Shown: positions 1-9,442 of the stretch, one piece after another | Position numbering within the stretch: the first letter of the stretch is position 1 | Layout of the letters: every line of letters starts with the position of its first letter | Notes under the pieces: model-generated | Told to the model about the DNA's origin: nothing | The model's database searches: none | What the model saw: the letters and a program-made list of their open reading frames with translations, nothing else | Origin: Phycisphaerales bacterium | GTDB lineage: Bacteria; Planctomycetota; Phycisphaerae; Sedimentisphaerales; Anaerobacaceae | Direction: 5' to 3' | Assembly: GCA_003141315.1 (NCBI GenBank) | Contig: PLLP01000023.1 | Span: 155,051-219,050, forward strand | Length of the DNA stretch: 64,000 bases | Position numbers and translations under genes: made by a program

Positions 1-107
1 ATGCCATGTATGAAAAGTTCGGATTCACTCTTGTCGGCCGGATAGAAAATCACGGTATCTTAAGCAATGTTTACGTCGCCGACACTAATCACTTCGGGAA
101 CTGTTGA
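1..107 (+). CDS. GNAT-type N-acetyltransferase, C-terminal end only (partial)
   Basis: An open frame enters from the left edge (codons begin at base 3) and stops at TGA 105-107. The 34 visible residues include MYEKFGFTLVGRIEN, which resembles the last strand of GNAT acetyltransferases, where a Y-E/K-x-x-GF motif precedes the C-terminal beta strands. Only the tail is present, so the substrate cannot be inferred. It converges on the MraY/WecA-type gene and overlaps its stop end by 23 bases. The call rests on this short motif alone. Confidence 0.5.
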   Translation, partial: AMYEKFGFTLVGRIENHGILSNVYVADTNHFGNC

Positions 108-1263
108 CCGACTTCGTCCGGGCTCCCCGCAGGCCCTCCATTTTCAGAAAGCCCATCCGCCAGATTACAAGGGCTGACACTATAATCACAACAAGATAAA
201 CTATCGCAGCATACCTTGTGCTTATCTGGCTCATTGTAACACCAATCATCGCATAAGCCGCAGCAAGTGCATAACAAATAGCCACCGTCCTGTTCAACGG
301 TATTCCCCTGTCAATCATCTGGTCATATATATGGCCGCGGTCAGAGACAAACAGCGGTCTCTTGTTCAGCAGCCTCCTGACAAGCGCCGTGGCAGTATCG
401 AGAATCGGCAGGCCAAAAACAACAATTGACGCCATCCACCAGCGAGGAATATTCTCGGCAAAAAGTATCATAAGAGCCGCCAGATTAAACCCAAGCATAA
501 TAGAGCCGGCATCACCCATAAAAATCTTCGCAGGGTGCCGGTTGAAAGGTAAAAAACCACAAACCCCTCCAAAAAGAGCCAAACAAACTATAATCCTTAC
601 AGGGTCCCCAACACTACTGAATTCCCACGTCGAAAGATGAATTGCCAGCAGCAGCTGTGCAAAGGTGATTATTGCAGTCACCCCACCGCAAAGCCCGTCG
701 AGGCCGTCCAGCAGATTAAGTGAATTTGTTGCCCCGAGAACAAAAAAGAACACGAGAATTCCCCCTGCTGCCAGTTCTACATGGTGCGACATATGCCACC
801 CAATGTAGCCGGCAGAATACCGAAGTGTGGGCATTATCCCGACGGCAATCAAAGTACAAGCGGCCAGAACCTGTCCCAGTATCTTTTTGCCCGGGGACAG
901 GTCAAAAATATCATCCACAACCCCGACAAAACAGGATATTGCAGCCCCCGCAAGAATACCCAGAAGCAAAACAGTTGCCTCCTGAAGACACGCCTTGCCG
1001 ACAAGGCAGTATATACCTGCTAAAACTCCCACCGTAAAACCAATCAGGATTCCCACCCCGCCGAGATAGGCCACAGGCTTCTTATGTGTCTTGACCTTGT
1101 TATCCGGACTATCGACAATGCCGAATTTTAATGCCGCTTTTTTGCACAGCCATGTCGCCGCCAGTGCGCATAAAAAAGACAGCACTATAACAGGCCAAAA
1201 CTGTAATATCCAGATTAACGACCTTTTGGGACCAATAAAATTATCAAACAAAAACATACTCAT
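85..1263 (-). CDS. WecA/MraY-family undecaprenyl-phosphate sugar-1-phosphate transferase
   Basis: This is a polytopic inner-membrane enzyme of the glycosyltransferase-4 family (PF00953). Such enzymes transfer a sugar-1-phosphate from a UDP-sugar to undecaprenyl phosphate, the first step of O-antigen, teichoic-acid-like or other cell-surface glycan synthesis. Family signatures run in order: VVDDIFDL with the Mg-binding pair D117/D118, NSLNLLDGLDGL at 180-191, HPAKIFMGDAGS at 243-254, and a late SDRGHIYDQ at 307-315 matching the histidine loop of the WecA/TagO branch. The length of 392 residues and about eleven hydrophobic segments fit the family. ATG 1263 is the longest start; ATG 1257 has a better-spaced AGG upstream and may be the real one. 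WecA/TagO-like is favoured over MraY because no peptidoglycan genes flank it. Confidence 0.88.
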   Translation of the reverse strand: MSMFLFDNFIGPKRSLIWILQFWPVIVLSFLCALAATWLCKKAALKFGIVDSPDNKVKTHKKPVAYLGGVGILIGFTVGVLAGIYCLVGKACLQEATVLLLGILAGAAISCFVGVVDDIFDLSPGKKILGQVLAACTLIAVGIMPTLRYSAGYIGWHMSHHVELAAGGILVFFFVLGATNSLNLLDGLDGLCGGVTAIITFAQLLLAIHLSTWEFSSVGDPVRIIVCLALFGGVCGFLPFNRHPAKIFMGDAGSIMLGFNLAALMILFAENIPRWWMASIVVFGLPILDTATALVRRLLNKRPLFVSDRGHIYDQMIDRGIPLNRTVAICYALAAAYAMIGVTMSQISTRYAAIVYLVVIIVSALVIWRMGFLKMEGLRGARTKSVNSSRSD

Positions 1264-1348
1264 ACCTGCGAAATTTTACTAATTTTATAGCAGACTATGT
1301 AGAACGATTTTAACCGCACAAATATATATATGTCCAGCCAAAAATAAT

Positions 1349-1377
1349 TTGAACATTTCCCGGCTTTCTGTTAAAAT
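1349..1377 (+). promoter_or_regulatory. Sigma70-type promoter for the ATP-grasp gene
   Basis: TTGAAC (1349-1354) and TAAAAT (1372-1377) are separated by 17 bases. They lie 58 bases before the start codon at 1435 and fit the housekeeping consensus at five of six positions in the -10 box. Confidence 0.45.
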
Positions 1378-1434
1378 CCGGTTATTGATTTGATACACCA
1401 TTATTGCGATGTGTTAAAAGAGGATAGATTCATA

Positions 1435-2412
1435 ATGAAAGTTTTGCTGACCAGCGTCGGCAGGCGAGGATACCTGGTTAAATACTTTAAACAGGACCTC
1501 GATAGCGAAGGTGAAGTCTGGGGTGCTGACAGCAGCCAGTATACACCCGCTTTTAAATACTGCGACAAAACTGCAATCCTGCCCGAAGTGAGCGAGTCGG
1601 ATTATATCGATAATATCATCAGCCTCTGCAAAAATAATAAAATAGATATAGTTATTCCATTAATTGACCCCGAACTGCAGGTGCTTTCACAGCAGCGACA
1701 GAAATTTTACGATAATGGGATATTAGTTGTCGTATCCCCCATTAAAACCATACAAATCTCTTTCGATAAATATCTTACTTATCAATTCGCCAGAGATAAC
1801 GGCATCGCTGCCCCTAAATCTTTTATTGATATCGAGCTGACCCTTCAGTCAATCTCCAAAGGTCAGATGAGCTGGCCTCTGCTTGTTAAACCCAGAAAAG
1901 GAAGCGCATCTTTGGGCATATTGCTTTGCCAAAATGAAAAGCAGCTTCGGCTTGCCTTTGAAAGCTCCACTTTTCCGATGATACAACAGCATATTAAAGG
2001 CGATGAATATGGCTATGACGTCTTCTGCGATTTCGATTTCAGGCCAATCAGCGTCTTCTGCAAAAAGAAGCTTATGATGCGGGCCGGCGAAACCGACAAG
2101 GCAATCAGCACAAACGACAAAAACCTCATCGATTTCGGTTTGAAAGTCGCACAAAATCTTCAGATTTTCGGGCCGGCAGACCTCGATGTTATGGTGGATA
2201 AAGATGGTCCGAAACTGCTGGAAATAAACCCCCGCTTTGGCGGCGGCTATCCCTGCTCACACCTCGCCGGCGCTAATTTCCCCGCAAAACTTGTCGCCAT
2301 TCGCAAGGGCCAAAAACTGGCCCCTGATATCGGCTCCTGCCCTACCGGTGTTTGTATGCTCAAGCAGGACGAAATCATCTCCTTCGAGGCAGGCAATTCC
2401 GCCTCAACATAA
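1435..2412 (+). CDS. ATP-grasp domain protein (carbamoyl-phosphate-synthase-like)
   Basis: This is a soluble ATP-grasp ligase of about 325 residues. The N-terminus (MKVLLTSVGRRGYLVKYF) is the Rossmann-like pre-ATP-grasp domain. The middle carries the nucleotide-binding segment LLVKPRKGSASLGI, and LEINPRFGGGYP near the C-terminus supplies the metal-binding Glu/Asn and the Gly-rich loop. The same arrangement occurs in CarB-like ligases next to surface-sugar or amino-acid modification genes; the acceptor and donor are unknown. The ATG at 1435 is chosen over an in-frame upstream start at 1390 because AGAGGA stands at a suitable distance before it and the fold begins there. It converges on the CotH-domain gene with a 45-base gap. 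Confidence 0.8.
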   Translation: MKVLLTSVGRRGYLVKYFKQDLDSEGEVWGADSSQYTPAFKYCDKTAILPEVSESDYIDNIISLCKNNKIDIVIPLIDPELQVLSQQRQKFYDNGILVVVSPIKTIQISFDKYLTYQFARDNGIAAPKSFIDIELTLQSISKGQMSWPLLVKPRKGSASLGILLCQNEKQLRLAFESSTFPMIQQHIKGDEYGYDVFCDFDFRPISVFCKKKLMMRAGETDKAISTNDKNLIDFGLKVAQNLQIFGPADLDVMVDKDGPKLLEINPRFGGGYPCSHLAGANFPAKLVAIRKGQKLAPDIGSCPTGVCMLKQDEIISFEAGNSAST

Positions 2413-2457
2413 CTAACCCGCTCCCGATGGAGCATTTCCAAAATTCTAAAAACGCTG

Positions 2458-5400
2458 CTATCTTGCTGTCACACTGATTTCATCAATGTAAATGTTATCA
2501 GTAGTGTCGCTGGCTTCACAGCGGAATTTAATCTTCGCATTCGTCGGAAAATTATACTGGCCTGCCTCTGTTCCTTCAGTTATCAGCAACGTTGAATGAT
2601 AAAACTGGCCATTTGCAAAATCGGTTCCGCTGACAAATTGCTTTATAGTCTGCCAGGTTGACCCGTCATAATACATTAGCCGGAAGGATTTACCGGCTTC
2701 CATACCAATGGCTTTGTACCAAAAATCTACCTTTATCTGCGTATAATTAGGTGTGCTTACATCAATACCGCTAGTATGCCAGAACGACGACGCATCTCCA
2801 CTGTTGGCTACAATATCTGCCGCCTGGATGCCCTCATGAGCATAATTGGGACTTACGGTATATTTATAGATTTTGGCATTGCCGCCGCCGCTCGTATAAT
2901 TGCCCCAGCCCGATTCAAAATTATCAGAAGTAAGAACTGTCCAGCTTTTGGTTGTAAAATTCCAGACGTCGCCTGTTGTTGTGCCTAACAGGTTCCTGGC
3001 ATCAATTCTCCAATAATATGTTGTTGCCGCATCCAGCGAACCTGTGTTGTAGGTTGCAGTTGTGGTATTTGTTTTATATTCAGTTTCATCCGGCGTAGAG
3101 TCTGTCCCGAAATAAACATCATAACTGGTAGCGCCACCGCCATTAGACCAGCTTAATGTTAACGGGTCTATCCGGTTAATATCGCCGCTCGCCGGATTCG
3201 GACTGGTCGCTTTTAAAGGCAGTGTCGGGGCCGTTCCTGCCTGCCCGGGAGATGGCAGGTAAGCAGCCCAGGCGTTGGGGTCGTTGCCGTATAAACTGTA
3301 ATTCACCTTCGTAAGCGAATATCCCAGGCCATTTGCCCATACAGACCACGGGTCGGTTGCACCGTCAAAATTCTCCGGATGCGAGCCATTGCTGTAGCTT
3401 ACCCTGTCAATACTGATATATTTGCCAATGTCGCCCGGCATAGATATTTCGATATTTTCGCCGTCATTGTCTAACCCGCCGCTTGTCCATTGCAATTTCC
3501 GCACGCCGGCCGGCACGCCCGTATATTGCGCGTTGAAGGCGGTAAGGTTTTTTACCACCAGAAGATAGCCATGAGCCGGTATGTTCGCATCCGAAGGGAA
3601 GGTATATTCGATACCATCGGTAAATTTCCAGCAGGAGTTCGCATCGTAGAGATTAACCCTGCTTGCCGTAGTATTGTAGAGTTCGATATATTCAGCATCC
3701 CAGTTGCCCCACAATTTTTCAGGCCTGTACATAATCTCGCTTATGATAACCGGCCCGACCTTCGGGTATGCGTTTGCAGCGCTGGAGGTTTGCGAACTCA
3801 TTGACACAAAGTCATAATTGCCGGTGCTTTTCAGATACCTGCCAAACGAGATATCTTTTTCGGAAGCTCCGAATTTCTGCACCTGCCGATAGCCCGTAAG
3901 AATCCCGCCGCCGTCCTTTTTGCCCGTAAGATAAACAGTCTCACCGTTTTCGCTGAGTGCGAAATATGCTCCGAAATTGCCGGCCTCGGTAAATACGACA
4001 TAACCATTCGCAGGTATCGTCGTCGAAGGAATCTGATACTTTGTAAGGTTCAAATCATTATCACTAAGGAAGAAGCCTGTAATATCTATCGGGCTGCCGG
4101 TCGTGTTGTGCAGTTCAATCCAGTCTTCAGGATACGAATCCTGATGGGCGAGCACTTCGTTTATAACCACATCGCCCCAGCGTGGACCGCTGTCAGCGGC
4201 GCCTGGCGAGCCGCCGATATTTGTGCCTGCCGACCAGCTGCCTTCCCTGCCCCAGCTGGTTTTGTCAGAATTGTTTTCATTATTGATTGTAAGCGAGTAT
4301 CCCTCGCCATCCGCAATGCCGCCTGCCCAGGTATCTTTATATTCGAAGTCGAGGATAGTATTGCCGATTGCATCTTCGAGTTTTATTCTATCGCCCGCGT
4401 TGCTGAGAGTGCCGCTGTAAACGCCCGCAACGTTGATTCCGCCGCCGTATTTTGCGGTGAATTTGGTTAAATCTTTAACGACAACGATATACCCGCCTGC
4501 CGCAAGTGAAGTATTCGGGAATACAAAATGGATTCCCTCGGTGAACTGGGCCCATCTAAGGTTAATCGCCGAGCTGCCGATATTTTTCAGCTCGATAAAT
4601 TCCGTATCTGGGTCAACGGGCGGCGATTCCTGCGGATGATACATAATCTCTGTTATCCGCAGACTGCTTTGGACGGTGTTGGTGGTAATGTTATAAACAG
4701 CTTCCGATAGTGCGCTCCACGTGCCGCCGGAGTAAGCGCGAGCCTTAACCAATACAGGGTTAGTAAGCGTAATTGCGCTGGTATATTTGGTGCCGTGAAT
4801 TGCGCCTGTAAGCGGCGTCCTTGGGTCTGAGCCGTCAAGAGTATAATATATATCTCCTGAAGTTGCGGTCATCGTAAGCGATGCCGACGGGGCAACCATG
4901 CCGCCATACTGCTCAGAGCCGTTGATTTTGAATATCGGCGCAGCCACAGTCGGATACCAGCCTCTGTTTTGCAGTTGTGTAAGAACAGTAGCGGTTCGGC
5001 CGGTTATGTATGTATTCAGTACGTAGTCGATTGTGTTAAGCCAGGTATCCTTCGTAAGAGCCGGGCTGGTCTGGGCATCGCCCCAGCGTGCGGATTCAGC
5101 GATAATTGCGGAATCTATCTGGGCGGCCCTGGCGGCGAAGAGGTTCTGTGCGCCTGCAATGGTCATCGGGCCGTTATTGAATAAAAATTTATGCACATGG
5201 TCCGCAAATTTCAGTATATATTCCGGATGAACCACAAGATACTGGTGAATCGTCTGAGGATTAAAACCAATGCATATCTGGGACGCCCAAGGCTCAACAG
5301 GACAGCCCTCTATGAAATTCATCAGCGTAGATGCTGTGAAAGGACCTGTTCTGTCGAGGTCCGCACCGTAGTATTCTCCCATCATAGCGTGTTCACCGTC

Positions 5401-7410
5401 GTGGCGGAAAAATTTAAAGCCATCGGGGTTGGTATGATTATAAATTCCGAAGAAATTATTCGGAATTTCGTTGCCGTACCAGCCGGAGATGGGGGCATCG
5501 TAATCGCCCGTGTAAAAAATCGTTATCATATAATCAATAAGGTTATTGACATCGACAAGTCTCTCATAAGACGGATTTACCGTTCCATCGGTATTCTGTC
5601 CCTGGACTTTATAATACTTAATATCGGTTTCAAACCCGTCGAGGCAGGCCTGCCAGAGTCTCTTGTAGGCGTCGAATGTGCCGTCAACACACTCCATGCT
5701 TCTGGGCCAGCTCCTGTTGGGTTTTACCGTATCGTAATCATCGTTGGTTCCGCCGAAATAGGTAGAACCATAATTTGATTCCGGTCTTTCCTGCGTTTCA
5801 TAGAGTCCCCAATAAAGGCCGTTCACATATAAGTGATAATAACGGCTCCTCGTGTAAGGTTCTCCCATCTCCCTCTGGAGGTCGCGGCAGAAAACTTCTC
5901 TTACTGCTGTGTTATAAGGGCTGCCATCCATACTCCAGGACCAGTTCTCCTCGCAGCGCAGGTCAACCCTGCTGAAACTGCTTGCGCCTTCGTCGCCGAA
6001 CAGCGGGAAATTCAGCGCACCGCCGCCATATTCGCTCTCAAGGAACAATCTGAAGGCGTGCTTTGGATTACCATCCTGGCAACTTGTGACGCCTCGCATA
6101 CTAAAACCGGTATTTATCTGGAAACCCCTGCTGCCGTCGGGATTAATTAATTCCACGGATGCAGGTCTCTTCCACGCATCACCCCTTATCCAGCCCGGTT
6201 CACCATACCACCCGCAATTTACATAGAGACCGGCAGTAGTATCAAAGAGATTCTTCAAATCCGTCACAAGAGAAATTGACGGTATTGCCAAAAGGGAATC
6301 TCTCATTTGGCCTGAGTACTCGACGCTTGTTGTAATATCAGGGTCCATTTCGTAATCAATTCGCTGATTGTTGGTTGCGGTCGATTGACCCGGCAGAGGC
6401 CAGTTGGCATCCGGCCTCGTCGCAGGCTGATTAATAGCATTGATGAGAAAGATATATGTCTGTGTAATACTACTGCTCGGCATCCAGCCGACCTTTGATG
6501 CCGCGGCCCGCAGGCACGTTGTTTTCGTAATCTGAATCGGCGAGCTTGCATTATAAACCGTGCCGTTCGAGTCAACAGGATCTTTGCCATCAGTGGTGTA
6601 ACGTATTACAGCTCCCTCGGTATCAGTTGCAAGCCTTACCTGGAAAGGCGAATCGTAAATACCTCTTTCCACGCTGAATTTTATATCTGCTACATTGCCG
6701 AGATAGCCTGCATTATTTCTATAGCCCGGCGTCGGAATACCCATAAACTGCCAGCTATCACTTGCATCAGGATACCTGCCATAAGAAATATCCGATTCCT
6801 GTGGTCCAAAATCGACGCGGTCGATAACCGTCTGGCCGTCAGAAGCAAATAATCCGATGCTTTCACCATTTGCGCTTATCTTAAAATTGGTATGTCTATT
6901 GCCCTGTTCGGTATCTTCGTCCGCCCAGAATACAATATAACTATTTGCATCGACACCCACCCCATCGGGTATCTGCCATTTCGTAGGATTGGTATCGGGT
7001 TTGTCGGTAAGGTACAAGCCGCCCAGCTCGATTCTTTTATCACTGGCATTGTAGATTTCAAGCCAGTCCGGATACGAACCCGGCTCTTCAGGGTCCTCGA
7101 TTGTAGCGTGATTCGACGCCATAACCTCGTTGATAAACAACCGGCCATTAAAGTCCTGCTGCCAATGGTTAGCAAGTATGGAAAAATCGGAAAAATTAAC
7201 ACCGTTCACCCCGTTAAGGTCTGCACAGCCAAAACCCGAACAGCCCGAGGGGTCAAGCCACTGCTCTGCAAAGAGTTTCAGGTCGTTAACATCCACTTTT
7301 AAATCGCCACTGAGGTCGCCTGCCGGCCAAGTGGCGGCCTTCGCTATCGACGGCAAAAAACACATACATACAATCAACACTGTAAGCAGGCATTTACGAG
7401 GGCAGGTCAT
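2458..7410 (-). CDS. Large secreted dockerin / lamin-tail-domain / CotH-kinase protein
   Basis: This is a 1650-residue exported protein. Visible order: signal peptide about 1-25 (ending in a SIAKA cleavage site); dockerin-like pair about 30-85 (DLSGDLKVDVNDLKLF and DLNGVNGVNFSDFSIL); first lamin-tail domain about 92-230; chitobiase-C-like segment about 240-315; CotH kinase-like domain about 370-740 (YVNGLYWGLYETQE, FFRHDGEH); second chitobiase-C-like segment about 845-925; three more lamin-tail domains about 945-1380 (TEIMYHP, NEVLAHQ and SEIMYRP starts); fibronectin-III-like domain about 1395-1490; and a C-terminal jelly-roll-like segment ending in DEISVTAR. CotH proteins are atypical kinases that phosphorylate spore-coat proteins in Bacillus; their planctomycete role is unknown. 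CGGAGA six bases before ATG 7410 supports the start. The dockerin is N-terminal, which is unusual. Confidence 0.85.
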   Translation of the reverse strand: MTCPRKCLLTVLIVCMCFLPSIAKAATWPAGDLSGDLKVDVNDLKLFAEQWLDPSGCSGFGCADLNGVNGVNFSDFSILANHWQQDFNGRLFINEVMASNHATIEDPEEPGSYPDWLEIYNASDKRIELGGLYLTDKPDTNPTKWQIPDGVGVDANSYIVFWADEDTEQGNRHTNFKISANGESIGLFASDGQTVIDRVDFGPQESDISYGRYPDASDSWQFMGIPTPGYRNNAGYLGNVADIKFSVERGIYDSPFQVRLATDTEGAVIRYTTDGKDPVDSNGTVYNASSPIQITKTTCLRAAASKVGWMPSSSITQTYIFLINAINQPATRPDANWPLPGQSTATNNQRIDYEMDPDITTSVEYSGQMRDSLLAIPSISLVTDLKNLFDTTAGLYVNCGWYGEPGWIRGDAWKRPASVELINPDGSRGFQINTGFSMRGVTSCQDGNPKHAFRLFLESEYGGGALNFPLFGDEGASSFSRVDLRCEENWSWSMDGSPYNTAVREVFCRDLQREMGEPYTRSRYYHLYVNGLYWGLYETQERPESNYGSTYFGGTNDDYDTVKPNRSWPRSMECVDGTFDAYKRLWQACLDGFETDIKYYKVQGQNTDGTVNPSYERLVDVNNLIDYMITIFYTGDYDAPISGWYGNEIPNNFFGIYNHTNPDGFKFFRHDGEHAMMGEYYGADLDRTGPFTASTLMNFIEGCPVEPWASQICIGFNPQTIHQYLVVHPEYILKFADHVHKFLFNNGPMTIAGAQNLFAARAAQIDSAIIAESARWGDAQTSPALTKDTWLNTIDYVLNTYITGRTATVLTQLQNRGWYPTVAAPIFKINGSEQYGGMVAPSASLTMTATSGDIYYTLDGSDPRTPLTGAIHGTKYTSAITLTNPVLVKARAYSGGTWSALSEAVYNITTNTVQSSLRITEIMYHPQESPPVDPDTEFIELKNIGSSAINLRWAQFTEGIHFVFPNTSLAAGGYIVVVKDLTKFTAKYGGGINVAGVYSGTLSNAGDRIKLEDAIGNTILDFEYKDTWAGGIADGEGYSLTINNENNSDKTSWGREGSWSAGTNIGGSPGAADSGPRWGDVVINEVLAHQDSYPEDWIELHNTTGSPIDITGFFLSDNDLNLTKYQIPSTTIPANGYVVFTEAGNFGAYFALSENGETVYLTGKKDGGGILTGYRQVQKFGASEKDISFGRYLKSTGNYDFVSMSSQTSSAANAYPKVGPVIISEIMYRPEKLWGNWDAEYIELYNTTASRVNLYDANSCWKFTDGIEYTFPSDANIPAHGYLLVVKNLTAFNAQYTGVPAGVRKLQWTSGGLDNDGENIEISMPGDIGKYISIDRVSYSNGSHPENFDGATDPWSVWANGLGYSLTKVNYSLYGNDPNAWAAYLPSPGQAGTAPTLPLKATSPNPASGDINRIDPLTLSWSNGGGATSYDVYFGTDSTPDETEYKTNTTTATYNTGSLDAATTYYWRIDARNLLGTTTGDVWNFTTKSWTVLTSDNFESGWGNYTSGGGNAKIYKYTVSPNYAHEGIQAADIVANSGDASSFWHTSGIDVSTPNYTQIKVDFWYKAIGMEAGKSFRLMYYDGSTWQTIKQFVSGTDFANGQFYHSTLLITEGTEAGQYNFPTNAKIKFRCEASDTTDNIYIDEISVTAR

Positions 7411-7642
7411 TCCATATCTCCGAATTTAAAGTGAACATAAACTGCTTTTACCTTCAAACGGCACAACAACAGGAAGGGGTGTGATATTCAAGCATATAAT
7501 ACAATAAATCGGTTATTAAATCAAGGTTTTTCGATATTTTCGGCGGAATTGAATCAAACAGCGTTTGTCAGTCGTGCAGACGGCGTTTTTCCCCTCAATT
7601 TCGATGAATCGGCCTGCATAAGCGCGGCCGATACCGATTTTT

Positions 7643-9169
7643 CTATTTTTCCTGTTTCCCTTTTTGACCGGTAAGGCCGGCAGCCGAACGGCGGGCCATC
7701 ACGCTGCGGTGGCGGCCATAAAAGGAATAGATAAACATTCCGATAAGCATCCAGACTGCCAGTCGCAGCCAGTTTGCCGACGGCAGAGAAAACATCAGAA
7801 CCAGGCATAAGAACACGCCGAGGATTGGTATAACCGGCACCCACGGGCATCTGAAAGGCCTCTCCGCCTGCGGGTTGGTATGGCGCATAACCAGAACCGC
7901 AAGGCAGACGATTACAAACGCAAGCAGCGTCCCGATATTGACAAGTTCCGCAAGGATACCCAGCGGAATTAACGAACCCATCGTGCCTACCGCGATGCCG
8001 GTAAGGATAGTCGATTTCCAGGGTGTGCGAAAACGGGGATGAATGGCAGCGAAGAAACTCTGCGGAAGCAGCCCGTCCCGCGACATCGCAAGAAGCACTC
8101 TCGGCTGACTAAGCATCAGCACCAGCATCACCGATGTAATCCCAGCAACAGCGCCAAGTGAAATGATGAATTGCGCCCAATGCAGCCCTGCCCGCTGAAA
8201 TGCCGCCGCTATGGGAGCATCCTTATCGATTTCGGAATAAGGAACCATCCCCGTAAGGACAATTGTCACCGCGATGTAAAGAACTGTGCATATAATAAGC
8301 GAGGTAATGATGCCGATGGGGACATCACGCTTTGGGTTGCGGGCCTCCTCGGCGTGGGTCGATACTGAATCGAACCCGATGTAGGCAAAAAATATCATAG
8401 CAGACCCTGCGAGCATACCTAAAGGTGCGCCACCCTGCGAACTCTGGCCCCAGATTGTTCTCCCGAAGAAGCTCAATCCCGCCCAGCCGAACGGTGCAAA
8501 GGGATGCCAGTTGGCAGCTTTAACATAAAACGCCCCGACTATAATCACCATCAGGACTACCGCTACTTTAACAACCACCATCGTGTTGTTAAAGCGGGAG
8601 CTTTCACGAATACCGATGACCAGCACAACCGTAAGTATCGCAGCGATTGCCAGCGCAGGCAGGTCGAACCAGCTTCCCGTGCTTACAAATTTGTTTGTGA
8701 TTGAATTATACTCGAAAGGTGCGTTGGAAAGGACAGTTGGGATTTTAATGTGCCCCATCTTGATTAGTGCCTGGAAATATTTCGACCAGCCGTGCGATAC
8801 GGTTGCCGCAGCCACGGTGTATTCGAGGATAAGGTCCCACCCGATTATCCATGCGGGTAATTCCCCCAGCGTCGCATAAGCATAAGTGAAGGCCGACCCC
8901 GCCACCGGCGCCATCGACGCAAATTCAGCATAACACAATGCCGCAAATACGCAGGCCGTCCCCGCCACAATGAACGACACCACTAATGCGGGCCCCGCCT
9001 TTTCACTGGCGGCTATGCCGGTTATTACGAAGATGCCTGCGCCGATTACACAGCCGATTCCAAGACTCGTAAGCGACCACGGGCCAAGAACCCGCCTCAG
9101 CCGATTATCGCTCTTCATCTCCTCATGAAGCAAACTTAACGGCTTCCGCTTGAACACATGATGAGACAT
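7643..9169 (-). CDS. APC-superfamily amino acid permease (CAT-like)
   Basis: This is an inner-membrane secondary transporter of 508 residues with 12-14 hydrophobic helices. The first helix has LGIGCVIGAGIFVITG, the unwound TM1 substrate-binding motif of the amino acid-polyamine-organocation superfamily. FFAYIGFDSVSTHAEEARNP in the middle matches the TM6 region of the cationic amino acid transporter (CAT/YfnA) group. The substrate is probably an amino acid, but its specificity cannot be read. It stands alone between the CotH-type gene and the divergent uppP. The AGGAG before ATG 9169 is only one base away, so a slightly later start is possible. Confidence 0.88.
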   Translation of the reverse strand: MSHHVFKRKPLSLLHEEMKSDNRLRRVLGPWSLTSLGIGCVIGAGIFVITGIAASEKAGPALVVSFIVAGTACVFAALCYAEFASMAPVAGSAFTYAYATLGELPAWIIGWDLILEYTVAAATVSHGWSKYFQALIKMGHIKIPTVLSNAPFEYNSITNKFVSTGSWFDLPALAIAAILTVVLVIGIRESSRFNNTMVVVKVAVVLMVIIVGAFYVKAANWHPFAPFGWAGLSFFGRTIWGQSSQGGAPLGMLAGSAMIFFAYIGFDSVSTHAEEARNPKRDVPIGIITSLIICTVLYIAVTIVLTGMVPYSEIDKDAPIAAAFQRAGLHWAQFIISLGAVAGITSVMLVLMLSQPRVLLAMSRDGLLPQSFFAAIHPRFRTPWKSTILTGIAVGTMGSLIPLGILAELVNIGTLLAFVIVCLAVLVMRHTNPQAERPFRCPWVPVIPILGVFLCLVLMFSLPSANWLRLAVWMLIGMFIYSFYGRHRSVMARRSAAGLTGQKGKQEK

Positions 9170-9360
9170 ACTCCTGCACCTGCCAAAAATGTCATCCTTG
9201 TTTATTTATTACCCGACGCCCAAAATCTCACATCTCAATTTTGAGATAAAATCTATAGGAATTTTTGGAATAAAGCAATAACTAAATTTATCACAAAATC
9301 CGCTTTGAAATTCGCCAAAAAATTAGCAGATAAGCCCGCCGGCTCATTTCAGGATTTGGT

Positions 9361-9389
9361 TTGCAATCAACGGTCTGCTGATTCATAAT
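9361..9389 (+). promoter_or_regulatory. Candidate promoter for uppP
   Basis: TTGCAA (9361-9366) and CATAAT (9384-9389) are spaced by 17 bases and lie 54 bases before the uppP start, in the divergent intergenic region shared with the permease gene. Confidence 0.4.
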
Positions 9390-9442
9390 AGGCAAAGTGT
9401 AATATAAGTAATTCCTCAACCTTTTTTGGATAGTTTTAGAAT

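Noticed and set aside
4108..4470. Plus-strand 120-codon frame opposite the CotH gene
   Set aside because: It lies wholly antisense to a well-supported large gene and its product has no domain; the same holds for the other antisense frames there.
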